DNA of 64,000 nt, from positions 40,420 to 104,419 of the forward strand of contig NZ_FRBC01000008.1 of the NCBI RefSeq assembly GCF_900142515.1, written 5' to 3'. Below are positions 28,673 to 37,759 of this stretch, one piece after another. Under the pieces are notes generated by a model. It saw only the letters and a list, made by a program, of their open reading frames with translations. It ran no database searches and was not told where the DNA came from. Source of the stretch: Pseudoselenomonas ruminantium. GTDB lineage: Bacteria > Bacillota > Negativicutes > Selenomonadales > Selenomonadaceae. A program made the translations under genes and the position numbers. Numbering within the stretch: the stretch's first letter is position 1; each line of letters opens with the position of its first letter.

Positions 28673-30190
28673 TTATGCCATTTTGTATGTTACAGTTTCC
28701 TTGAATTCCTCGATAGCTTTCTTCAGATCTGCTTCGATGGCATCGTCAAGTTTCTTCTGTTCGGCAATCTTAGCACCGATATCCGGATGCTGAGCACGCA
28801 TGAACTTCAGGAAGTCATTATGGAACTCAACGACTCTTTCCACCGGAATGTCAGCCAGGAACCCGCGGACAGCCGTGAAGATCACCATGACCTGTTCCTG
28901 TACGAGGAGCGGGCTGTACTGTGCCTGTTTCAGTGTTTCAACCATGCGGGCACCGCGGTCGAGCTGTGCCTTGGTGGCCTTATCCAGGTCAGATGCGAAC
29001 TGGGCGAATGCCGCAAGTTCACGATACTGCGCCAAATCCAGACGCATGGTACCAGCAACCTGTTTCATAGCCTTGATCTGCGCAGAACCACCTACACGGG
29101 ATACGGACAGACCTACGTTGATAGCCGGGCGGATACCGGAATAGAAGGCATCGGATTCCAGCATGATCTGACCATCGGTAATGGAGATAACGTTGGTCGG
29201 AATGTAGGCGGAAACGTCGCCGGCCTGCGTTTCGATGATCGGCAGAGCCGTGATGGAACCGCCGCCCAATTCATCATTGAGCTTTGCTGCACGTTCGAGC
29301 AGACGGGAATGTAAGTAGAATACATCACCGGGATATGCTTCACGTCCGGGCGGTCTGCGGAGCAGCAGGGACATGGCACGATATGCAGCAGCGTGCTTGG
29401 TAAGGTCATCATACACGCAGAGGCAGGCCTTGCCCTGATACATGAAGTGCTCAGCCATAGCAACACCGGCATACGGAGCCAGATACTGCAGCGGTGCACT
29501 GTCAGCTGCCGTTGCGGCAACGACGATCGTATACTTCATTGCACCGGCTTCTTCGAGAGTCTTGACCACGCGGGCTACGGTGGAAGCCTTCTGGCCGATG
29601 GCTACATAGACGCAGATACAGTTCTGGTCATGCTGGTTGAGGATGGTATCTACAGCGATAGCCGTCTTACCGATACCACGGTCACCGATGATGAGTTCGC
29701 GCTGGCCACGGCCGATAGGTACGAGGGCATCGATAGCCTTCAGACCAGTCTGCAGCGGTTCCTTAACGGGCTTGCGGTCCGCAATGCCCGGTGCACGGTA
29801 CTCAACAGGACGGAAGGTGTCGGCTTTGATTTCGCCTTTGCCATCGATAGGACGGCCAATGGCGTCAACAACACGGCCAATCATGGCTTCGCCTACGGGC
29901 ACCTGCATAATCTTGCCCGTACGCTTGACCTGCGCACCTTCTTTGATCTGGGTTTCGCCGCCCAGGATAACGGCACCTACGTTGTCCTGTTCAAGGTTCA
30001 GGACCAAACCAAATATATCATTACCAAAATCCAACAGCTCACCGGCCATGGCTTTTTCGAGGCCATGGATATGGGCGATACCGTCACCGATTTCGATAAC
30101 CGTGCCAACTTCATCGACGTTCAAGTCTACTTCGTAGTTCTTGATTTGGTCTTTGATGATGGCCGTTATTTCTTCCGGATTCATTTTCAT
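28673..30190 (-). CDS. atpA: F1 ATP synthase alpha subunit
   Basis: A 505-residue non-catalytic nucleotide-binding subunit with P-loop [11 protein letters not shown], the [12 protein letters not shown] tail, and the [28 protein letters not shown] segment. The MKMNPEEIT start is normal. It contains the arginine-finger region [13 protein letters not shown]. Confidence 0.98.
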   Translation of the reverse strand: MKMNPEEITAIIKDQIKNYEVDLNVDEVGTVIEIGDGIAHIHGLEKAMAGELLDFGNDIFGLVLNLEQDNVGAVILGGETQIKEGAQVKRTGKIMQVPVGEAMIGRVVDAIGRPIDGKGEIKADTFRPVEYRAPGIADRKPVKEPLQTGLKAIDALVPIGRGQRELIIGDRGIGKTAIAVDTILNQHDQNCICVYVAIGQKASTVARVVKTLEEAGAMKYTIVVAATAADSAPLQYLAPYAGVAMAEHFMYQGKACLCVYDDLTKHAAAYRAMSLLLRRPPGREAYPGDVFYLHSRLLERAAKLNDELGGGSITALPIIETQAGDVSAYIPTNVISITDGQIMLESDAFYSGIRPAINVGLSVSRVGGSAQIKAMKQVAGTMRLDLAQYRELAAFAQFASDLDKATKAQLDRGARMVETLKQAQYSPLLVQEQVMVIFTAVRGFLADIPVERVVEFHNDFLKFMRAQHPDIGAKIAEQKKLDDAIEADLKKAIEEFKETVTYKMA

Positions 30191-30213
30191 AACTTAGCTG
30201 TCACCCCAGTTTC

Positions 30214-30756
30214 TCACTTGCTCGTCAGTAATTCTTTTTGCAGCGCCTGGAGGCGTCCGGCCACACTGCCGTCGATACGGCGGTCGCCAATCTTGACCAC
30301 CACGCCGCCCAAAAGGGCTGGATTCTCGTGGAGGCGCAATTCCACCTTTTTCCCGGTAACCTGCTGCAGTTTCTGAGCGATTTTTTCCTGCTGTGCCTTA
30401 GTTGCGGGCTGAGCCGTAGTCACATCGGCAATGACAATGCCGCGTGCGGCGTTGGCCATTTCCCGATACTGTTCGGCAATAACCCCGAGAAGAGCAAAGC
30501 GGCGCTTGTCCACCAGGAGCAGCAAGAAGTGGTAGATGCTCGGAGAAAGCTCCCCTTCATACATCTTCGTCACCAGTTCTTTTTTCGCTTTGCGCTCCAC
30601 CTGCGGATTGGCAAAGAAAGCCTTGGCTTCCGGAACAGCTTCGAGGTCTTTCTTGACTTCAAGCAACTCCTCGCCATATTTTTCCAACTTGCCTTCTTCT
30701 TCAGCCAGCTCAAAAATCGCGCGGGAATATTTATGTGCAAGCTGTAAGTTTAGCAT
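30214..30756 (-). CDS. atpH: ATP synthase delta subunit
   Basis: A 180-residue delta (OSCP) subunit that links the peripheral stalk to F1. The N-terminal helical bundle (AHKYSRAIFELAEEEGKLEKYGEELLEV) and the conserved C-terminal GGVVVKIGDRRIDGSVAGRLQAL are clear. Its start overlaps the atpF end by seven bases, indicating translational coupling. Confidence 0.97.
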   Translation of the reverse strand: MLNLQLAHKYSRAIFELAEEEGKLEKYGEELLEVKKDLEAVPEAKAFFANPQVERKAKKELVTKMYEGELSPSIYHFLLLLVDKRRFALLGVIAEQYREMANAARGIVIADVTTAQPATKAQQEKIAQKLQQVTGKKVELRLHENPALLGGVVVKIGDRRIDGSVAGRLQALQKELLTSK

Positions 30757-31253
30757 GGCAAATCACCAATCTTATCCTTGTCCAGCTTATCCACAAATTC
30801 CGTGATAAGCGCTTCATTCTCAGCCGAATCCAGATTCTTGGCGATGATCTTGCCAGCAGCTGCCATGGAAAGCGACACCATTTCAACGCGCAGCTTTTCA
30901 ACAGCCTTGGCTCTATCGCGCTCAATATCGGCCTGAGCAGCTTTCTTCATCTGCTCGATATCGGCTTTCACCTTCTGCTCCTCTGCCTCACGGAACTCAG
31001 CAGCACGCTTTTCCGCATTCTTCTGAATTTCTTCAGCTTTCTTGGTAGCAGCAGCAAGTTTTTCCTTGTACTGCGCCAGCAGCTTGTCGGCCTCTGCCGC
31101 ATCGGCATCGGCTTTGTCAAGGCTTTCCTGAATCTTATCCTGACGGGCTTTGAGCATATTCACCACGGGCTTATACGCAAATGCACGGAGCAGAACTACC
31201 AAAATCAGGAAGTTGATGATCTGTGCAAAAAACGTCCCATTTAATTCGATCAA
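30750..31253 (-). CDS. atpF: F0 ATP synthase subunit b
   Basis: A 167-residue subunit with one N-terminal membrane helix (about 5-25, GTFFAQIINFLILVVLLRAFAY), then a long alanine- and charge-rich coiled coil forming the peripheral stalk, ending with the delta-binding region. One copy only, so the stalk is probably a homodimer. Confidence 0.97.
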   Translation of the reverse strand: MIELNGTFFAQIINFLILVVLLRAFAYKPVVNMLKARQDKIQESLDKADADAAEADKLLAQYKEKLAAATKKAEEIQKNAEKRAAEFREAEEQKVKADIEQMKKAAQADIERDRAKAVEKLRVEMVSLSMAAAGKIIAKNLDSAENEALITEFVDKLDKDKIGDLPC

Positions 31254-31291
31254 TTCCTATGCCCCCTTTTCGTAAAATTCATCAAAGAAAA

Positions 31292-31543
31292 TTATTTGAT
31301 GAGCGGGTTTGCATAGAGCATGATGAGGGCAACAACCGTTGCAATGATAGCCATGGACTCGATCAGACCAACGGAGATCAAGGTGTTGGTGAAGAGCGTG
31401 CTCTTTGCTTCCGGCTGACGGGTGATACCTTCGATGAAGCGGCTCGTCACGAGACCATCACCGATACCAGCGCCGATTGCGGCCAGACCCATCGTAATAC
31501 CTGCGCCAACGAGAGCAGCGGCTACCATAATTGCGTTTTCCAT
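31292..31543 (-). CDS. atpE: F0 ATP synthase subunit c
   Basis: An 83-residue proteolipid with two membrane helices. Helix 1 has the glycine-rich GLAAIGAGIGDG; helix 2 carries the ion-binding glutamate in GLIESMAIIATV. The complete Na+ signature (Gln in helix 1, Ser-Thr and Tyr after the Glu) is not present, although Glu-Ser is. Helix 1 has Asp where Na+ rings have Gln. H+ coupling is the simpler reading, but a second carboxylate near the site is unusual. Confidence 0.96.
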   Translation of the reverse strand: MENAIMVAAALVGAGITMGLAAIGAGIGDGLVTSRFIEGITRQPEAKSTLFTNTLISVGLIESMAIIATVVALIMLYANPLIK

Positions 31544-31588
31544 GAAAAAATCCTCCTTAAATCTTCAATCAAAAATTCCCAGTTTGTC

Positions 31589-32272
31589 TTAACCTTCCTC
31601 TTCGCTCTTCACTGCATTGGCAAGATATGCCATGGACAGCATGGTGAAGATGAAGGCCTGTACTCCGCCGATAAAGATACTGAACGCCAGCCAGATAACT
31701 GACGGGATCGGCATCCAGATTGGCATGAGCTGCAGCAGGATGATGATAAGGATCTCACCTGCCAGAATGTTGCCGAATAGACGGAAGGCCAGCGTGATTG
31801 GCTTAGCGACTTCCTCTATGGCGTTGATGATGACAAAGACCGGCGTGGGCTGGAAGAAATGGGCGATATAGTGACCGCCTTTCATGTAAAGCCCCAGTCC
31901 ATGCACCATCACGATGACCAAGAGTGCAAGGCCTAAAGTGGTGTTCAAGTCATTCGTCGGCGATGCCATCTTTGGGATAAGTCCCAGCCAGTTGGAAACC
32001 AGCAGGAACATAAAGAGCGACACGACAAAGGGCGCCAGGAAGCGTCCGTTCTTGCCCATGGTCGCATCAATCTGTTCATGGAGCCAGACCACGATTGCCT
32101 CCACCACATTCTGCCAGCCGGTTGGTACCAGTTGCAGATTGCGGGTTGCCAGCACTGCGATGAGCAGTACGATAGCCATCGTAATCCAGGTCATGACCAG
32201 AGTTTCCCAATTGAAGGTAAAGCCGGCAAACTGCACTACTTCGCGAACACCGATTTCATGCATATACCTCAA
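31589..32272 (-). CDS. atpB: F0 ATP synthase subunit a
   Basis: A 227-residue polytopic subunit forming the ion half-channels. The essential arginine is in the ITLAFRLFGNILAGEILIIILL segment of helix 4-5. VWLHEQIDATMGKNGRFLAPFVVSLFMFLLVSNWLGL is the usual earlier region. It lies 45 bp upstream of atpE. Confidence 0.97.
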   Translation of the reverse strand: MRYMHEIGVREVVQFAGFTFNWETLVMTWITMAIVLLIAVLATRNLQLVPTGWQNVVEAIVVWLHEQIDATMGKNGRFLAPFVVSLFMFLLVSNWLGLIPKMASPTNDLNTTLGLALLVIVMVHGLGLYMKGGHYIAHFFQPTPVFVIINAIEEVAKPITLAFRLFGNILAGEILIIILLQLMPIWMPIPSVIWLAFSIFIGGVQAFIFTMLSMAYLANAVKSEEEG

Positions 32273-32297
32273 CCTCCTCCCAGGAATTCCTGAGTTA

Positions 32298-32669
32298 CTA
32301 TTTGACGCTATTCATGTGAATCATAAGAACCATAGCCCAGGCATAACAGAGGACAAAGCCCAACGCCACCATGCTGAACACCTGCGTAGAAATCTGGACG
32401 GCTGCGAACAGGACAATAAATAATACCATCAATCGCAAAACCAGCCCCCAAAGCATCTGCCGCTTCGCATTGCCAGCCGAAAGCTGCGCGGCTCTCCACA
32501 GCCGCATGGACATGTTTCCTAAAAATACCAGGCCCGTAATGAAGCCAATGATAAGCGCCCCGATAAGCTCTGCCGTGCCATTTGCCACAAGCATGCTGCC
32601 TATCGCGAGAGTGATTACCCCCAACCCCATTATAAACCTTTTCATGAATACCGGCAAAATTTCTTTCAT
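32298..32669 (-). CDS. atpI: ATP synthase protein I
   Basis: About 123 residues from ATG at 32669, chosen because GGGAGGAAT precedes it; the upstream frame to 32738 is an unlikely extension. Four predicted membrane helices, with a short basic loop (RLWRAAQ) in the middle. AtpI proteins assist c-ring assembly. First gene of the nine-gene atp operon. Confidence 0.85.
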   Translation of the reverse strand: MKEILPVFMKRFIMGLGVITLAIGSMLVANGTAELIGALIIGFITGLVFLGNMSMRLWRAAQLSAGNAKRQMLWGLVLRLMVLFIVLFAAVQISTQVFSMVALGFVLCYAWAMVLMIHMNSVK

Positions 32670-32993
32670 ATTCCTCCCTCGGCTAAAAGCCTTACAGTTG
32701 AATATCCGGGCTAATGCCCACTTTGTATTATTCAACATAAAGGTAAAAATTCCTTTAGAAATAATGAATTTTTTTCACTTTTTTTGTAAAAATTTTTTTA
32801 GCCTTGAAAGATTTTTTATGGACCAAAGCAATGTGATTATTTTCATTTATACTACGATAACCCATTTGTCGTGCTTTATCGCGTTTGGTCGCAATGACTA
32901 TTATAGGCAAATTATTGCTAAAAGGCAAGCAGTAATGAAAAATATAAATAAATTTATTTACATATGATAAATATCATATATCTTAGCATAATA
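32670..32993. other. AT-rich intergenic region with two short palindromes
   Basis: No gene is seen between atpI and the Hsp20 terminator. Besides AT-rich sequence there are two perfect palindromes: AAATAAATTTATTT (32946-32959) and ATATGATA-AA-TATCATAT (32962-32979). These could be operator half-sites, but they lie near the end of the convergent-facing Hsp20 gene, not at a recognised promoter. The atp promoter must lie here but is not clear by eye. Confidence 0.6.
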
Positions 32994-33023
32994 AAAAAAC
33001 CTCCCCCTTCGGGGGGAGGCTTG
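32994..33023 (-). terminator. Terminator of the Hsp20 gene
   Basis: On the minus strand GCCTCCCCC pairs with GGGGGAGG around a CGAA-type tetraloop, followed by T7, immediately past the stop codon. Confidence 0.92.
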
Positions 33024-33026
33024 GAT

Positions 33027-33488
33027 TTACCGGATATTGATGGTGGTGCTATGCTGCACCTCTGCCGCTTTCGGCATGTTCACATGGAGAACGCCATCCT
33101 TGAATTCCGCATCAATCCTTGTCTCATCGATATTATCGATATAGAAGGAACGGCTTACGGAACCCATGCGGCGTTCACGGCGGATGTAATTGCCCTTATC
33201 GTCCTTGTCGCCCGACTCGCTCTGCTGTTGGGCGGCAATGGTCAGATAACCGTTCTGATAGCTGAGGTTTACGTCCTCCTTCTTCATTCCCGGCAAATCT
33301 GCGGTGAGTTCATAATGATCGCCATTATCCTTCACATCGACCCGCATACCGCCGCCGGCACTGAAGTCAGACAGGGTGGGGAAGAAATCATCATGGAAGA
33401 ACGGTTCATTGAACACATCCCAGATACTGCGCGGAGCATTACCTGCTGCCAAATCCTTGCGACCGCCAAATGGAACCAGACCAAACAT
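33027..33488 (-). CDS. Small heat-shock protein, Hsp20/alpha-crystallin family
   Basis: About 153 residues from ATG at 33488 (MFGLVPFGGRKD), chosen over an upstream start at 33617 because AAGGGG precedes it and the upstream part is promoter DNA. The alpha-crystallin domain covers about 50-150: VKDNGDHYELTADLPGMKKEDVNLSYQNGYLTIAA, and the G-V-L motif in FKDGVLHVNMPKA. The C-terminal STTINIR supplies the I-x-I tail. It is an ATP-independent holdase chaperone. A repeat operator overlaps its promoter. Confidence 0.95.
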   Translation of the reverse strand: MFGLVPFGGRKDLAAGNAPRSIWDVFNEPFFHDDFFPTLSDFSAGGGMRVDVKDNGDHYELTADLPGMKKEDVNLSYQNGYLTIAAQQQSESGDKDDKGNYIRRERRMGSVSRSFYIDNIDETRIDAEFKDGVLHVNMPKAAEVQHSTTINIR

Positions 33489-33607
33489 AATCAGCAACCC
33501 CTTTCTCAATATATACCGGTCAAGGGAGTTTGCTGTGCCTCTCTTGACTATCTGTAACATTTCGGTAATCAGGTTTCCTTGTTTCTCTCTTTCCTGATTA
33601 CAAGTAT

Positions 33608-33644
33608 ATAATAGCACAAATAGTCAAAAAGTCAATAGGTCAAA
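33608..33644 (-). promoter_or_regulatory. Hsp20 promoter overlapped by three GTCAA repeats with 8-bp period
   Basis: On the minus strand TTGACT (33630-33635), a 16-bp spacer and TATTAT (33608-33613). On the plus strand GTCAA starts at 33623, 33631 and 33639, each embedded in A/GGTCAA(A/T). The half-site resembles the CtsR heptad GGTCAAA, but the spacing is 8 rather than 10 bp. Confidence 0.55.
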
Positions 33645-33660
33645 AAGAAAAATCTTTACT

Positions 33661-35961
33661 TTATTCCACAAGTTTTTGAATCTGTTCCCAATCGCCTTCC
33701 TTCGCTGCGGTCTGCAGCTCCAACAGCATCCTGGCCGGCTGCTCTGGCAGGATATAGCCCTCAAGGGTTTCCAGCATATACTCCAGACTGTCTCCGTCCC
33801 TGGCTTCGGCAATCTCCCGCAGTGCTTCAATGGTTTCCAAGAGTTCCTCATCCGTGATTGGCAGCTTTTCTTCCTTCTCAATCAGCGGCATGTTTTTTTC
33901 ACTCTTGACAGGTACCCAGTTCAACACACGCTGATTGATGGCAAACGAGCACTCCGTCCCCTTGCCTGCTTCCGATTCCATCTGCAGTTCACTGCCAAAG
34001 AGATGCAGCAGGCGCTGGGTGACATTTAGGCCCAAACCTGTTTCATTCAGCATATTGAGCGTTTTGTCCTCATTCAGGGACAACATCTCCTGCATCGCAG
34101 CCATATTCTCTGCCGTAATGCCGATCCCCGTGTCCTTGACTGTCACATATATCCGTATATCAGCCGGGCCGGTTTTTTCCACGCGGAATTGCAGCTGGAT
34201 GGTGCCCGCCACCGTAAACTTCACGGAATTGCTCAGGATATTGAGCAGGATCTGCCGCAAGCGCAGTTCATCGCCATAAAGGACACTAGGCATGTCCGCT
34301 GGCATTTCCACCACAAAGTCCAGCCCCTTCGCCTCGGCTTCTTCGCCAATCTCACTCTTCAGATTGCGCACCAGATCGATGATCTTATACTCCCCTTCAT
34401 TGATGGCAAATTCTCCGGCCTCCATCTGCAAATAATCGAAGATGCGCTGGATGATGTTATAGACCTTTTCCCCAGCAATATAGCAATCCTTGGCGTATTC
34501 CTTGATTTTCGCTTCCGTACTCTCTCGACGTATCTTTCGCTCCAATTCGATGACAGTCTTCAAAGGCTGGGCAATATCCCGCCCCACCCCTGCCAGGAAT
34601 TTATACTTGGCAATACTGTTTTCCTCATTCTTGCGCGCCAAATCATGCAATTCCTGGTTGCTTTCGGCCAATTCCCTCGTTATGGCATCCAGGAATGCCG
34701 CCATGCGGGTAGATAACAGCATCTTGGTATTTTCCTGCTCCTCTTCCGGCTCATCAAAGATATTGAGCGCAGATTTGTTGCCCCCCTCCCGGAAGCCTAC
34801 AGCCACCAGTGCACAGTTCAGCAGGCCGCCATGTCCCTGATAACAGTAGATCTCGCCGGTACCGCTGGAGCAGAACAATTGATTGGCAATGCGCTGATAA
34901 TAGCGGATTTCCTCACTTTCCTGCATCTGCAGGAAGAGACTGCGGGTACCGCAGGCGCTGATATACATGCCTTCCGGAGCAAACTGGCTCATCTTCTCAC
35001 TGGCCAACTCCGTCTCATGCAGGAAATCCTCCCGCACGGCATAGGTGAGGCGCACACGCTCACCGACCTTCACATCACCATTGAAGAAAATCCGGCCTTC
35101 TTCGTCAAAGCCTGGCGGCACCCGGGCTATCAGGCAGTCATTCCGATTGATTGTCAGGGGGAACTCCGCAATATTGTAGACGAAATTCTCATCCGGCTTT
35201 ACTTTCAGATAATGCCGGTAAATATCGACAGCTGGCATATTATCCAGCCTGCTGATCACATTTGGCCCCATGGTTTCCGTAATCACCATTTCCTTGCCAA
35301 TCGGTTTCCAGCTCAGCACATAATCTGCCCGCACGCTGAGGTTTTTTCCGCAGAACATGACCACAACTATCCCCTGCTCCATCACCTCACTGCCCAGCAG
35401 GAAATACTTTTGCCGGTGATCGCTCAATATGTCACTGCTGGTAATGGACACTTCCTCACCAACATGCCCAACAGAACCGGTCATATTACCAAAGACCACC
35501 ACATTCTCATTCCCACAGACAAAAGCCTCCAGGAAACGGCCAAAATCCGCATCCATGGTTCCCAGCACCAAAGCTGCCCGCACATCCTGCATGGCTGCCA
35601 TCTTTTGCCCCAGCTCCAGTCCTGTCCGCCCATAATCTTCTGGCACACCAGCTATCTCCGCCAGCCGAATCTTGGCATTCTGGAAGAAACTGCAATTGAT
35701 GCGCATATAACCACCAGCGTTACCGAAGAACAAGGTTTCCGTCATACCGACTACCACAGCCCGGGGCAGGAAAACACGGATCTTTTCCCGTACCTTCATC
35801 GCCTCTTCCAGCGGCATCTTATGGAACGACAATTGCATGAAAATCGCATTAGCCTGCTTGCTGGCCGGCCGCATGGAAAGGGTCTGCAAAACCTTCTCCA
35901 GCTTGTCCCAAAAGCCCTGATCGCCGGCACTCCAATTGAGTGTATAATTATACTGAATCAT
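33661..35961 (-). CDS. FIST-domain sensor protein with degenerate histidine-kinase region
   Basis: A 766-residue cytoplasmic protein. Residues about 30-400 form FIST_N and FIST_C sensor domains (VVVGMTETLFFGN... RIFFNGDVKVGERVRLTYA... ALVAVGFREGG), thought to bind small ligands such as amino acids. A coiled linker follows. A dimerisation region resembling HisKA comes at about 450-515 (YKFLAGVGRDIAQPL), but Arg 461 stands where the phosphorylated histidine should be. The HATPase domain is intact: LRQILLNILSNSVKFT (N box), DTGIGI, and GLGLNVTQRL. A helical tail of about 70 residues ends the protein. No response regulator is adjacent. It may be an allosteric pseudokinase. Confidence 0.85.
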   Translation of the reverse strand: MIQYNYTLNWSAGDQGFWDKLEKVLQTLSMRPASKQANAIFMQLSFHKMPLEEAMKVREKIRVFLPRAVVVGMTETLFFGNAGGYMRINCSFFQNAKIRLAEIAGVPEDYGRTGLELGQKMAAMQDVRAALVLGTMDADFGRFLEAFVCGNENVVVFGNMTGSVGHVGEEVSITSSDILSDHRQKYFLLGSEVMEQGIVVVMFCGKNLSVRADYVLSWKPIGKEMVITETMGPNVISRLDNMPAVDIYRHYLKVKPDENFVYNIAEFPLTINRNDCLIARVPPGFDEEGRIFFNGDVKVGERVRLTYAVREDFLHETELASEKMSQFAPEGMYISACGTRSLFLQMQESEEIRYYQRIANQLFCSSGTGEIYCYQGHGGLLNCALVAVGFREGGNKSALNIFDEPEEEQENTKMLLSTRMAAFLDAITRELAESNQELHDLARKNEENSIAKYKFLAGVGRDIAQPLKTVIELERKIRRESTEAKIKEYAKDCYIAGEKVYNIIQRIFDYLQMEAGEFAINEGEYKIIDLVRNLKSEIGEEAEAKGLDFVVEMPADMPSVLYGDELRLRQILLNILSNSVKFTVAGTIQLQFRVEKTGPADIRIYVTVKDTGIGITAENMAAMQEMLSLNEDKTLNMLNETGLGLNVTQRLLHLFGSELQMESEAGKGTECSFAINQRVLNWVPVKSEKNMPLIEKEEKLPITDEELLETIEALREIAEARDGDSLEYMLETLEGYILPEQPARMLLELQTAAKEGDWEQIQKLVE

Positions 35962-35980
35962 TCAATCCTCCTTATGGCAA

Positions 35981-36013
35981 AAAATCCCTTACGAGGAAAC
36001 GCAAGGGATTGTA
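35981..36013 (-). terminator. Terminator between asparaginase and the FIST protein gene
   Basis: On the minus strand AATCCCTTGCG pairs with CGTAAGGGATT (one mismatch), followed by T6. A second palindrome, AAGGGAAAATTTTCCCTT, lies at 36054-36071. Confidence 0.7.
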
Positions 36014-36075
36014 AACATATCAACGACCATCATTTGTTTGTACTATTCGCCATAAGGGAAAATTTTCCCTTCATC

Positions 36076-37068
36076 CTAAGCAAGAAATTTCCGCACATCA
36101 GCAGCAGTCTTCCCGCAGACCAACATCAACTGCAATAACAACCGCGCCTTGCGGGGATTCAGCATGCCACTGGCAATGAAACCTGCCTGCTCATAAGATT
36201 CTTCGGCTTTGGTCACCATGCCAGCGGGACTGCTGCTAGACCGAACCACGATGATACCGTTTGTCACGGCTGCAGCCAGTTCTTTCTCCACACGTTCGGG
36301 GATACTGCCATTCCCCATACCTGCATAGACAATCGCCTTAGCACCAGTTTCGGCCACAGCCTTTACCAGACGTCCATCATCATCACCATGCCCATAGAGA
36401 ATGGGCACATAGGGGAGTTCATCCTGACGAGTCAAGATTTCGCTGGCCCCCAGGGCATTCGGCAGATGATGACAATCCGGACAATGGAAGAACACCACCT
36501 GTCCATCATTCACCACACCAATGGCCCCGCCATTCGGAGACTGGAACGTTTCTACAGCCATAGACGATAACTTCGTCACCTGACGAGCACTATGGATTTC
36601 ATTATTGAGCACCACCATCACACCCCGGTCCCGGGCATCGTCAGCTGCCGCTACCCGTACCGCATCCAAGATATTCAAAGGCCCATCCGCACTAAGTGCC
36701 GTAGCCGGACGCATAGCACCAGTCAATACTACAGGCTTATCGACAAAGTGCACCAAATCCAACAAATAGGCACTTTCCTCCAACGTATCCGTGCCATGGG
36801 TAATCACAACGCCGTCCACTTCATTCGACAAAAGCAGTTCCCGCACCCTTTTGACAAGCCGCAACTGATCCGCCGCTGTTATATCCTTGCTATCAATGGC
36901 TGCCAGCTGTTCACCGGTAACCCTGGCCACAGACGGAAGCCCAGGCACAGCGGCGAGCAGATCATCCACCCCCACAGCTCCCGCCTGATAACCGGTAGTT
37001 GCAGCACTGTCTCCCGCCCTGCCAGCAATCGTACCGCCCATGGCCACAATATATATTTTCTTACCCAT
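36076..37068 (-). CDS. ansA: L-asparaginase
   Basis: A 330-residue asparaginase (asparagine to aspartate plus ammonia). Both catalytic threonine motifs are present: IVAMGGTIAGRAG at the N-terminus and VITHGTDTLEESAYLL at about 85-100, followed by VLTGAMRPATALSADGPLN. No signal peptide is visible, so it is probably cytoplasmic despite a type-II-like sequence. Monocistronic; GGGGGAATC precedes the start. Confidence 0.94.
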   Translation of the reverse strand: MGKKIYIVAMGGTIAGRAGDSAATTGYQAGAVGVDDLLAAVPGLPSVARVTGEQLAAIDSKDITAADQLRLVKRVRELLLSNEVDGVVITHGTDTLEESAYLLDLVHFVDKPVVLTGAMRPATALSADGPLNILDAVRVAAADDARDRGVMVVLNNEIHSARQVTKLSSMAVETFQSPNGGAIGVVNDGQVVFFHCPDCHHLPNALGASEILTRQDELPYVPILYGHGDDDGRLVKAVAETGAKAIVYAGMGNGSIPERVEKELAAAVTNGIIVVRSSSSPAGMVTKAEESYEQAGFIASGMLNPRKARLLLQLMLVCGKTAADVRKFLA

Positions 37069-37128
37069 AGAGATTCCCCCTCATTATTCATCATCTATTA
37101 TTATACGAATAATGAAAAAGACACGCAA

Positions 37129-37506
37129 TTACTTATGCCGTACAACAGCTTCCTTTTTCCGCCAGCCATGCCGGGTGCGCCACTCGATAAAAATATGCCG
37201 CAAAGTCATCCACGGATGATACCATAACATCCGCGGTCCGCCAAAAGCCATGATTTCCCGGATCTTCGCCGCTTCCTCCTTGCCGTAACAATGAATCGGA
37301 CACACACTGCAAAAAGTCTTGATATCCATACGTGGGCACTTTTCCAGTTTTCCCAACGCATAATCTGCCATCTTCTGGCATTCAGGACAAAGCTCACACT
37401 CCGCCTCGCGCAAATGCTTATGACCATGACAGTAAATCTTGATGATCTCACGTACAGTCCGTAACTCCTCCTGCCGCCTTTTATCCACATCTATCGACAA
37501 ATCCAT
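37129..37506 (-). CDS. YgbA-family (nitrous-oxide-stimulated promoter family) protein
   Basis: A 125-residue cysteine-rich protein with two pairs of cysteines in CELCPECQKMADYALGKLEKCP and three in FCSVCPIHCY, a pattern suited to binding a metal or Fe-S cluster. The REIMAFGGPRMLWYHPWMTLRHIF segment is the family hallmark. Members are linked to nitrosative-stress recovery in enterobacteria; the molecular activity is not known. Isolated gene. Confidence 0.85.
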   Translation of the reverse strand: MDLSIDVDKRRQEELRTVREIIKIYCHGHKHLREAECELCPECQKMADYALGKLEKCPRMDIKTFCSVCPIHCYGKEEAAKIREIMAFGGPRMLWYHPWMTLRHIFIEWRTRHGWRKKEAVVRHK

Positions 37507-37578
37507 CCCTCATTTCTCGCAAATTTGCAACATTTTACCATAAAAATCAACATAAAACAGGTACAATTGTTACAAACC

Positions 37579-37672
37579 TGTGGAAAACAGGTAAATCTGT
37601 GGATAATTTTCATTTTTAGACACAGATTATCCACAGATTATATATCGTTATGCACATATCATCTGTGGATAA
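37579..37672. promoter_or_regulatory. Cluster of five DnaA-box-like sites
   Basis: TGTGGAAAA (37579-37587, one mismatch) is followed by four sites that fit TTATNCACA exactly: 37598-37606 (-), 37627-37635 (+), 37648-37656 (+) and 37664-37672 (-). They lie in the 253-bp gap upstream of the tRNA genes, within AT-rich sequence. No dnaA or dnaN is nearby. Likely a DnaA-binding cluster; an origin is possible but unsupported. Confidence 0.7.
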
Positions 37673-37759
37673 CTGCTTTACGTCCTAATTCCCCTCAACT
37701 TACTGATAAAAAAAGTTTGACACCGCTATGTTTTTTCGCTATAATAGACAAGTGATTTG

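Noticed and set aside
31292..31543. Sodium-type ATP synthase
   Set aside because: The c subunit lacks the helix-1 Gln and the Thr/Tyr after Glu-Ser, so Na+ coupling cannot be claimed.
33622..33644. Canonical CtsR operator
   Set aside because: The half-site fits but the 8-bp spacing differs from the 10-bp heptad spacing of CtsR; kept only as a possible variant.
34831..36138. Plus-strand open frame of 435 codons opposite the FIST protein gene
   Set aside because: It spans the FIST protein gene and runs into the asparaginase gene and their terminator, and has low-complexity histidine-rich translation typical of antisense frames.
37579..37672. Chromosomal replication origin
   Set aside because: DnaA boxes are dense, but dnaA, dnaN, rpmH or gidA are not near; a DnaA-binding control cluster is the safer call.
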